Below are positions 1 through 4,747 of a DNA stretch of 5,746 nucleotides, piece by piece (position 1 is the stretch's first letter; every line of letters begins with the position of its first letter). A program made the position numbers and the translations under genes. Under the pieces are notes generated by a model. The model did no database searches. It worked only from the letters and a program-made list of their open reading frames with translations, and had not been told where the DNA came from. The DNA is from an uncultured Veillonellaceae bacterium (lineage in GTDB: Bacteria; Bacillota; Negativicutes; Veillonellales; Negativicoccaceae), in assembly GCA_900556745.1 (NCBI GenBank), contig USPU01000052.1, positions 1 to 5,746 of the forward strand, read 5' to 3'.

Positions 1-728
1 GAAAGCTCTTTGCCCAACGACTGCGAGCCGGTAAAAACAGCACGCATAGCGGGCGCAATATCCGTTTTTGCCGCGCGCAGGATCTGACGCAACTTTACCG
101 GCAAGAGATACAGCGTGTTGATGGATTCCTCTTGGAAAATTTGCCACCAGCGGCGCGGTGCATACGCGGAAATCGTACGGGCAAACCCGCCGGCCCAAAA
201 CACACAGGCAAACGAGTTGAAATTCCCGGTAAAGCTGAATGAGCCATGAAAAAATAAGCGGGATTCTTCGTTAATTCCAAAAATTTTATTTTGAATGGGG
301 AAATAGTCTGTCCAGCTGTGTTCTTCCCGCCAAAAAAGTTTGGGCAAACCCGTACTGCCGGACGACAGAATACCGAATTCCGCCGCGGCCGGAATATTTG
401 TCACGTTAGATGGGCCGATGGTACCGTCGAAAAGGCAGAGACCATTTGACTCGGCAATGTTTCGAACATCTTCCGCCGGCAAATCGGGGTGGCAAAGGAC
501 CGGGCGTAAACCGGCTTTGCGTGACGCCAGAAAAAGCAGGCACTGGTGCGCGGGATCCGCTTCTTGAATAAGGACGCCGCTGCCGGACGAAAACGGTAAA
601 TTTGCGGCAAGCGCGTCGATTTCATGAAGCAATTCGGCATAAGTATACCTTTTTTCATCGACTTGCAGTGCTATTTTTTCCGGACATGCTTTAGCCCAGT
701 GGCGGAGGCGGTGAATAAAATTACTCAT
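1..728 (-). CDS. AMP-forming acyl-CoA ligase (ANL superfamily), partial: N-terminal 242 residues
   Basis: The frame is open from an ATG at 728-726 to the window edge, giving 242 codons plus two bases; the C-terminal part is missing. The family activates a carboxylic acid with ATP to an acyl-adenylate and transfers it to CoA. The diagnostic phosphate-binding loop ILSSGSTGLPK is at about residues 120-130. The hydrophobic/aromatic stretch at 158-182 and FTGSQSLGKEL at 232-242 fit the following adenylation-domain segments. The loop comes unusually early, so the N-terminal subdomain is compact. The start is chosen because GGAG lies 7 bases upstream and because ATGAGTAA overlaps the thiolase stop by 8 bases, implying translational coupling. 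It is the last visible gene of an operon with a hotdog protein, bioY and a thiolase, an arrangement like B. subtilis yhfT beside yhfS and bioY. The substrate cannot be read from this fragment; a fatty or dicarboxylic acid is inferred from context. Certain as an adenylate-forming enzyme, less so as a CoA ligase, because the C-terminal domain is not visible. Confidence 0.9.
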   Translation of the reverse strand, partial: MSNFIHRLRHWAKACPEKIALQVDEKRYTYAELLHEIDALAANLPFSSGSGVLIQEADPAHQCLLFLASRKAGLRPVLCHPDLPAEDVRNIAESNGLCLFDGTIGPSNVTNIPAAAEFGILSSGSTGLPKLFWREEHSWTDYFPIQNKIFGINEESRLFFHGSFSFTGNFNSFACVFWAGGFARTISAYAPRRWWQIFQEESINTLYLLPVKLRQILRAAKTDIAPAMRAVFTGSQSLGKEL

Positions 729-1851
729 GGCAACGCTCCACGATTATGGCGCAACCTGTGCCGCCGGCGCCGGCGATCGCACACAATCCGTAACGACCTT
801 CGATAGCATGCAGGCGGGCCAGCAAGTGGGTCAAAATGATTGCCCCCGAGGCACCGTATGGATGACCGTAGGCCAACGCGCCGCCGAGCGGATTATACCG
901 ATCGACAAGTTGCGGATACGAACGCGCAAAGAGATAATCGATGATTGCAAACGCCTCATTCCATTCGATTGTATCCATATCGTCCATTTGCAGATGAGCC
1001 GCTTGCAACGCTAATGTACTGACGTGTTTTACACCGAGCGGAGACAGTAAAGGATCACTGGCGCCTTGCGCGACCGCAATGATTTTGGCAAGCGGTCGTA
1101 AGCGGTACCGTTCAATTGCTTCTTGACCGGCGAGCATGGCAAACGCAGCCCCGTCATGAATCAGGCAGGCATTGCCGGCTGTAATGTGTGTACCCGGACC
1201 TAAGAGCAACGGTAAACGCTGCAGAAGTTGCAAACGCATGCGCGGTCGTAAACATTCATCGCTCGCCAATTCGGGCACCGATACGAGCCAATCCTTTAAC
1301 GTATCCGTTTTGGCATTGGCCAATGCGCGTTGGTGGCTTTGCAATGCCAATTCATCCAGTTCTTCGCGTGTCGCGCCGAGCGTTTGTACCGCTCGTTCGG
1401 CACCGCGAAGCATCGCGTCGGCAGCGATTTCACCGGGAGAAAATTGCGCCGTCTTGTAAGAACCTTGGCGTTCATCATTCGGTGCATAAGTGCGAAGCGG
1501 TTGTAACGACGCGCTCTCCATACCGCCGGCAATAATGATCTCATGAATACCCGCGGCAATTTGCGCATAGCCGGTACTAATGGCGGCCAAAGCGGAGGCG
1601 CATTGCATATCGAGCGTCCACGCGGGTATGCTTTCGGGAAGTTCACTATAAAGCGCGCCAAGCCGCGTGAGGTTCCCGCCGGTGCCGACTGCATTGCCGC
1701 CGATGATCGCATCGACATGCGGTCGATTGGTATTATTCCACAGTTTTGTCATTACGGCCGCAGCTAATTTTTCCGGGGGTGTATAGCGAAGACTGCCGCC
1801 GGAAACGCCAATCGGCGTACGGCGGCAGTCGACAAGATAAACTTCTCGCAT
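721..1851 (-). CDS. Thiolase-family protein (acetyl-CoA acetyltransferase-like), with the CxG cysteine replaced
   Basis: A 376-residue protein, close to the usual ~390 of thiolases, which join or cleave acyl-CoA and acetyl-CoA in the cytoplasm. Visible motifs in order: DCRRTPIG near the N-terminus (8-15); the nucleophile motif MQCASAL with Cys84; GGMES at 109-113; an ITAGNAC segment followed by a DGAA motif; NEAF at 298-301; and GHPYGASGA with the catalytic His330. The family's last motif, CxGGGxG near the C-terminus, reads A-G-A-G-G-T-G here (360-366). The second catalytic cysteine, which acts as general base in the condensation half-reaction, is therefore Ala360; Cys357 and Cys367 lie nearby. 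The ATG is 1 base after the bioY stop (TAAGATG) with only a weak ribosome site, so translation probably depends on coupling to bioY. It resembles B. subtilis YhfS in neighbourhood (bioY and an acyl-CoA ligase). Family membership is sure; the reaction is uncertain because of the missing cysteine. Confidence 0.93.
   Translation of the reverse strand: MREVYLVDCRRTPIGVSGGSLRYTPPEKLAAAVMTKLWNNTNRPHVDAIIGGNAVGTGGNLTRLGALYSELPESIPAWTLDMQCASALAAISTGYAQIAAGIHEIIIAGGMESASLQPLRTYAPNDERQGSYKTAQFSPGEIAADAMLRGAERAVQTLGATREELDELALQSHQRALANAKTDTLKDWLVSVPELASDECLRPRMRLQLLQRLPLLLGPGTHITAGNACLIHDGAAFAMLAGQEAIERYRLRPLAKIIAVAQGASDPLLSPLGVKHVSTLALQAAHLQMDDMDTIEWNEAFAIIDYLFARSYPQLVDRYNPLGGALAYGHPYGASGAIILTHLLARLHAIEGRYGLCAIAGAGGTGCAIIVERCHE
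736..739 (-). promoter_or_regulatory. Ribosome binding site of the acyl-CoA ligase, inside the thiolase gene
   Basis: GGAG on the minus strand lies 7 bases before the ATG at 728-726, within the last codons of the thiolase. It supports this start and coupled translation through the 8-base overlap. Confidence 0.6.
763..774. repeat. Perfect 12-base palindrome, tandem GCCGGC pair, in the thiolase active-site region
   Basis: GCCGGCGCCGGC is both its own reverse complement and two head-to-tail copies of GCCGGC. On the minus strand it encodes exactly Ala360-Gly361-Ala362-Gly363, where thiolases normally carry the start of the C-x-G-G motif. Confidence 0.85.
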
Positions 1852-1852
1852 C

Positions 1853-2374
1853 TTATACTCGAATCTTCAAGGCAATGAAAGCGGCGACAATGGTTTTTAA
1901 AATATCGCCCGGAATGAAAGGTAACGCACCTGCTACGATGGCCGGCCAGAGCCCCATATGCAGTACGATCATCATGCCGAGCACACCGCCGATATAAGTA
2001 ATCGGAATACCAATGAAGACGCCCGCCGCCACGTAGCGCCAGAACGAACGTACTTTACCTTTAAACAAGCTGACCAACGGATACGCAACCATAAATGCAA
2101 AAATGAAACCGCCGGTCGGACCAAATACCTTACCTAAACCGCCAACACCGCCGGTGAAGACGGGCAATCCAGCCGCACCGCACAAAGTATAAACGACGCA
2201 AACAATCAACGCTTGCTTCGGCGGCAATAAAAAAGCAGTCAAGTTAAAGACCAAGGTTGTCATGGTAATCATGGCGGGGGTAAACGGTAAGGGAACGGCA
2301 ATGAAGGCGGCTACAAACAGAAGCGCGACCAGCAAGGCCATCTTGGTTAAATCACGTGCTGTTAAAGAACTCAT
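1853..2374 (-). CDS. bioY: BioY, biotin-binding S-component of an ECF-type transporter
   Basis: A 173-residue integral membrane protein that captures biotin; in the family it works with an ECF module (two ATPases and a T-component, not in this window) or, in some bacteria, alone. BioY hallmarks are clear: PLPFTPAMIT at about 28-37; the Y-x-x-x-G-A-A-GLPVF segment at 62-73; a glycine run leading into GPTGGF at 85-90; and P-x-x-P-GD-x-x-K near the C-terminus (152-160). About six hydrophobic segments fill the rest. Small departures from the common pattern are T instead of Q in the usual PITLQ and FLLPP instead of LLLGP. The start at 2374 is preferred over an in-frame ATG at 2410 because AAAAAGGAG ends 7 bases upstream of it, whereas the extra 12 upstream residues are basic, lack a ribosome site and are not family-like. 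It overlaps the end of the hotdog gene by 23 bases and is followed at once by the thiolase. Biotin-dependent repression is likely from the operator-like site upstream of the operon. Confidence 0.95.
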   Translation of the reverse strand: MSSLTARDLTKMALLVALLFVAAFIAVPLPFTPAMITMTTLVFNLTAFLLPPKQALIVCVVYTLCGAAGLPVFTGGVGGLGKVFGPTGGFIFAFMVAYPLVSLFKGKVRSFWRYVAAGVFIGIPITYIGGVLGMMIVLHMGLWPAIVAGALPFIPGDILKTIVAAFIALKIRV

Positions 2375-2888
2375 TTTGCCACTCCTTTTTAAATGATAGT
2401 GTAAAGGCAAGTCCGAATGCTGTATACGCTTGTACCATACCGCCGTCGGTTGTTAAATAAATAAGAGTATTGCTTTTTACGGCATGGTGGAAACGCATGT
2501 CGCAGGAAACTACATCGCGGTGCCCTTGAAGCCAGGCGGTCAACATCTGATACCCCGGTACCACCGGACAATCTCCCTGATGGATTGGATTTCGATCATC
2601 CATAGCGGTGACAAACGCATGTACTTCATCGACGCTAAACGAGCGCCAAGGCAAAGCGTTTTGCGGAATCGCCTCCGTGTGTTCCGCGTGCGGATGCGGT
2701 GCACCGGCAAGCAAGGTCATCACGAGCGTACCTGTCGCATTGCTGACCGTGACGGTAGCGGCGTTACGGCGCGTGCGAACCTCGGCATGAGAAGCGGCCG
2801 GCGTCAGCATCAGACGCAAACGACCGATCACAACCTCCGCGGTAAGACTGGTTTCCAAACGGCAAGCTGTTTTATACAATGAGTGCAT
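2352..2888 (-). CDS. Small MaoC/FabZ-like hotdog-fold protein, putative acyl-CoA (or acyl-ACP) dehydratase/hydratase
   Basis: A 178-residue protein, first gene of the biotin-linked operon. The second half holds a MaoC-type hydratase signature: FSVDEVHAFV (84-93), then MDDRNPIH (96-103), with Asp98 and His103 at the catalytic positions of (R)-specific enoyl-CoA hydratases, then PVVPGYQML (108-116). The gap between His103 and the PVVPG segment is only four residues, shorter than typical MaoC proteins. The HQGDCPVVPGYQMLTAWLQ stretch also resembles the central-helix region of FabZ/FabA. Residues 1-80 match nothing I recognise and could be a degenerate first hotdog half. The start at 2888 is preferred over in-frame ATG 2942 because AAAGGAG lies 6 bases upstream, and because the longer version would begin upstream of the -35 box of the operon promoter. 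Its 3' end overlaps bioY by 23 bases. Inferred role: reversible hydration of an enoyl thioester in the same pathway as the thiolase and ligase. A CoA-ester-binding role without catalysis cannot be excluded. Confidence 0.8.
   Translation of the reverse strand: MHSLYKTACRLETSLTAEVVIGRLRLMLTPAASHAEVRTRRNAATVTVSNATGTLVMTLLAGAPHPHAEHTEAIPQNALPWRSFSVDEVHAFVTAMDDRNPIHQGDCPVVPGYQMLTAWLQGHRDVVSCDMRFHHAVKSNTLIYLTTDGGMVQAYTAFGLAFTLSFKKEWQNEFFNST
2382..2390 (-). promoter_or_regulatory. Ribosome binding site of bioY, inside the hotdog gene; decides the start
   Basis: AAAAAGGAG on the minus strand is placed 7 bases before the ATG at 2374-2372. It selects the 173-residue form over the 185-residue form starting at 2410. 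It sits in the last codons of the preceding gene. Confidence 0.75.
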
Positions 2889-2894
2889 ACAGAG

Positions 2895-2901
2895 CTCCTT
2901 T
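2895..2901 (-). promoter_or_regulatory. Ribosome binding site of the hotdog gene; decides the start
   Basis: AAAGGAG on the minus strand lies 6 bases before the ATG at 2888-2886 and downstream of the promoter -10 box, fixing the start at 2888 rather than 2942. Confidence 0.8.
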
Positions 2902-2910
2902 ACGTGAGAT

Positions 2911-2939
2911 ATTATAACGAAGATTATGCAAATAGTCAA
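2911..2939 (-). promoter_or_regulatory. Sigma-A/sigma-70-type promoter of the hotdog-bioY-thiolase-ligase operon
   Basis: On the minus strand, TTGACT (2939-2934) and TATAAT (2916-2911) are separated by exactly 17 bases. The expected start of transcription is near 2904, only about 16 bases before the ATG at 2888, so the leader is short with no room for a riboswitch. The -35 box lies inside the operator-like repeat at 2933-2964. Confidence 0.85.
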
Positions 2940-2964
2940 CAAATAAAAATTTAATAGTTTACAA
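2931..2964. repeat. Imperfect 12-base direct repeat with 22-base period
   Basis: AATAGTCAACAA (2931-2942) and AATAGTTTACAA (2953-2964) match at 10 of 12 positions and start 22 bases apart, about two helical turns. The same bases make up the operator-like inverted arms, because each half-site is nearly self-complementary. A regulator other than BirA reading direct repeats is an alternative. Confidence 0.6.
2933..2964. promoter_or_regulatory. Candidate BirA (biotin repressor) operator
   Basis: On the plus strand, TAGTCAACA (2933-2941), 14 bases, AGTTTACAA (2956-2964). Against the bacterial BirA signal as I recall it, TTGTAAACC-N14/15-GGTTTACAA, the right arm matches 8 of 9 and the left arm 6 of 9, with the expected spacer. 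The site covers the -35 box of an operon containing bioY, as expected for a biotin-dependent repressor. The left arm is weak and birA itself is not in the window, so this is a prediction. Confidence 0.6.
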
Positions 2965-3007
2965 TAAAGCTAATCCGTGACGCGTATGCATTGGCTAAAA
3001 GTTTGCG

Positions 3008-3016
3008 TGTTATAAT
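3008..3016 (+). promoter_or_regulatory. Extended -10 promoter for the kinase (and probably dnaE)
   Basis: TGTTATAAT gives a TG extension plus a perfect TATAAT (3011-3016). No good -35 lies at 16-18 bases; TTGGCT at 2991-2996 is only 14 bases away. Extended -10 promoters tolerate a poor -35. The predicted start near 3023 leaves a leader of about 30 bases carrying GGGAGG at 3043-3048, 5 bases before the ATG at 3054. It is divergent from the operon promoter. Confidence 0.55.
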
Positions 3017-3053
3017 AACGGTAAACAAGCGAAACGAATGACGGGAGGTAAAC

Positions 3054-4724
3054 ATGCTTACACTACAATATCAGGGGCAGACTTTGAAAGTACCTAAAGG
3101 CACCACCGTGGGGACAGTCTGGGAAAGCGTTAAGGAAACAGCTCCGGACGCAGTATTCGCATTGGTGGACGGGCAGACGCTCGATTTCACGACTGCTTTG
3201 GAAAATAACGCCGTCATCAGTTTCGAGACATTGCAATCCGCTATCGGCAATCGTGCGTATAAGCGGACTTTAATTATGCTGATGTCTATGGCTGTTCGTG
3301 AATTGTATCCGGATGCCAGAGTGCAGATTGAACATTCTCTCGGACGAGCTTTGTACGGGCAGGTCATTCAGAATCGACCGACGACGCTTTTGCAAATACA
3401 AAAGATTGAAGATCGGATGCATGAAATTGTGCAGGAAGGACGACCGATCATTAAACAGACGGAAAGTAAAGAGGAAGCGATCGCCTATTGTCGAAAAGTG
3501 GGGCGTTTGCGTGCAGTGGAACGTTTGCAGGAACTGCGTCCGGAACGGATTTACCTCTATCGTTGCGGCGATTATGTTGATTTTTACTTCGGCCCGCTAT
3601 TGCAGGATATGAACCGGGTAAATGTGTTTGACATCGTCCATTACGCGCCCGGATTTTTATTGCGTTTTCCCAGCATTTATTCGGCGCACACTTTGCCTGA
3701 GTATGTGGAATTGCGTGAGTTTTCACGCGTCTTTTTTGAAGCGACGAGCTGGAGCGAACAGGTGGGTTGTCGCTATGTAGTGGATTTAAATCGCGCGATT
3801 GCCGACGGTCGCATCAAAGATATTATTGCCATGGCGGAAGCATTGCATGAAAAACAGCTGGCGCAAATTGCCGACCGTGTCGCCGAAAGTCGACCCGGTA
3901 TTCGCTTAATTACTATCGCCGGACCGTCTTCGGCGGGAAAAACGACCACTATGAGGCGGCTGATGGTGCAAATGCAGGTCAACGGCATTCAGCCGGTAAT
4001 GATTTCTCTGGACGATTATTATTATAGTTTGGATGATCGTCCTCGGACAGGTGATGACGAGATCGATCATGAATCCGTTGACGCGTTGGATACGGCGCTT
4101 TTGGAACGGCAGTTGACGGCTCTTTTAGCAGGTGAGTCCGTAAAGCTTTCCCGCTATAATTTTGTGCACGGTAAGCAATATTTTGCGGAGCGGGAAACCA
4201 CTTTGCGCCTTGATCAGCCGATTATTTTGGAAGGACTGCATGCGCTGAATCCGAGCGTTTCGCGTGCCGTACCTGCGTACCAGAGACTGCATCTTTACCT
4301 GGGCGCGTTGACGCAGTTGACCATCAGCGATCACAATCGAATTTCCACTACGGATACACGTTTATTGCGTCGTATGGTCCGTGACAATCAGTTTCGTGCG
4401 CACAGCGCGGAAGAGACGCTGAAAATTTGGCATAATGTACGATTTGGCGAAGAATCCTATGTTTTTCCTTTCCAGGAAGAAGCGGATATTATTTTCAATA
4501 CGGCGCTGCTGTATGAGCTTCCGGTGCTTAAGGTATTGGCAGAGCCGCTTTTAAAAGCGATTCCGAACACTTCACCGGTAGCCAATGAAGCGCATCGTTT
4601 ATTGGAGTTTTTAAGTATTTTTCAACCATTGAATCCGGCGATGGTACCGTCGAATTCAATTCTACGTGAATTTATCGGTACGGCGGGACATGATCAATGT
4701 GTACCGCGGACATTGATGGTGTGA
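3054..4724 (+). CDS. Uridine/nucleoside-kinase-family protein with a ThrRS-like (TGS plus degenerate SAD) N-terminus
   Basis: A 556-residue cytoplasmic protein. Residues 1-60 form a TGS-like beta-grasp domain (LTLQYQGQTLKVPKGTTV). Residues about 65-215 align with the second domain of threonyl-tRNA synthetase: AVRELYPDARV, then GDYVDFYFGP at about 172-181. All four zinc/editing positions of that domain are lost: Arg71 and Met75 replace HxxxH, and Tyr178 and Leu182 replace the Cys and His of CxGPH. From about 285 on it is a P-loop kinase of the uridine kinase/phosphoribulokinase family: Walker A GPSSAGKTTT (290-299, Lys296), SLDDYYYS (318-325), an IDHESVDALD acidic motif (337-346), ILEGLHALNP, and RRMVRDNQFR, which may act as lid. 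The family transfers ATP phosphate to uridine or a related nucleoside or sugar; the true substrate of this long form is not known to me. GGGAGG sits 5 bases before the ATG. dnaE follows after 23 bases, probably cotranscribed. It is two to three times the length of ordinary Udk, a known Firmicute architecture rather than a recent fusion. Confidence 0.92.
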   Translation: MLTLQYQGQTLKVPKGTTVGTVWESVKETAPDAVFALVDGQTLDFTTALENNAVISFETLQSAIGNRAYKRTLIMLMSMAVRELYPDARVQIEHSLGRALYGQVIQNRPTTLLQIQKIEDRMHEIVQEGRPIIKQTESKEEAIAYCRKVGRLRAVERLQELRPERIYLYRCGDYVDFYFGPLLQDMNRVNVFDIVHYAPGFLLRFPSIYSAHTLPEYVELREFSRVFFEATSWSEQVGCRYVVDLNRAIADGRIKDIIAMAEALHEKQLAQIADRVAESRPGIRLITIAGPSSAGKTTTMRRLMVQMQVNGIQPVMISLDDYYYSLDDRPRTGDDEIDHESVDALDTALLERQLTALLAGESVKLSRYNFVHGKQYFAERETTLRLDQPIILEGLHALNPSVSRAVPAYQRLHLYLGALTQLTISDHNRISTTDTRLLRRMVRDNQFRAHSAEETLKIWHNVRFGEESYVFPFQEEADIIFNTALLYELPVLKVLAEPLLKAIPNTSPVANEAHRLLEFLSIFQPLNPAMVPSNSILREFIGTAGHDQCVPRTLMV

Positions 4725-4731
4725 CCGGTAT

Positions 4732-4742
4732 AGGAGAGGAGG
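4732..4742 (+). promoter_or_regulatory. Ribosome binding site of dnaE
   Basis: A purine-rich AGGAGAGGAGG offers two overlapping Shine-Dalgarno cores; GGAGG ends 5 bases before the ATG at 4748. The 23-base spacer from the kinase stop holds no terminator or promoter. Confidence 0.75.
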
Positions 4743-4747
4743 CGACC

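Noticed and set aside
401..658. Minus-strand frame of 85 residues within the acyl-CoA ligase region, and another at 95-280.
   Set aside because: The ligase frame is open without interruption from 728 to 1 and carries the adenylation motifs; these are other-frame shadows, not evidence of a broken ligase.
727..1767. Several plus-strand open frames (for example 727-1014, 1172-1459, 1188-1535, 1543-1767) opposite the thiolase.
   Set aside because: They are antisense to a thiolase with all but one motif intact, overlap each other in different frames, and show no family resemblance or ribosome sites of note.
2375..2410. Upstream in-frame ATG giving a 185-residue BioY.
   Set aside because: No ribosome site before 2410, whereas AAAAAGGAG is ideally spaced before 2374; the extra residues are basic and not part of the first membrane segment.
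2484..2882. 132-codon plus-strand open frame opposite the hotdog gene.
   Set aside because: No recognisable domain, and it lies antisense to the gene with the MaoC signature, ribosome site and promoter.
2889..2942. Upstream in-frame ATG giving a 196-residue hotdog protein.
   Set aside because: It would start upstream of the promoter -35 and read through the promoter; the ATG at 2888 has AAAGGAG at the right distance.
2911..2942. Second BirA-like inverted pair, ATTATAAC-N16-GTCAACAA.
   Set aside because: The left arm matches only about 5 of 8 bases and is simply the -10 box; the pair at 2933-2964 fits better.
2889..3053. Possible riboswitch or RNA leader in the spacer.
   Set aside because: Predicted leaders are only about 15-30 bases on either side, too short for a known riboswitch, and I see no stem-loop and U-run terminator.
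4725..4747. Terminator or promoter between the kinase and dnaE.
   Set aside because: Only 23 bases, purine-rich ribosome site, no hairpin or hexamers.
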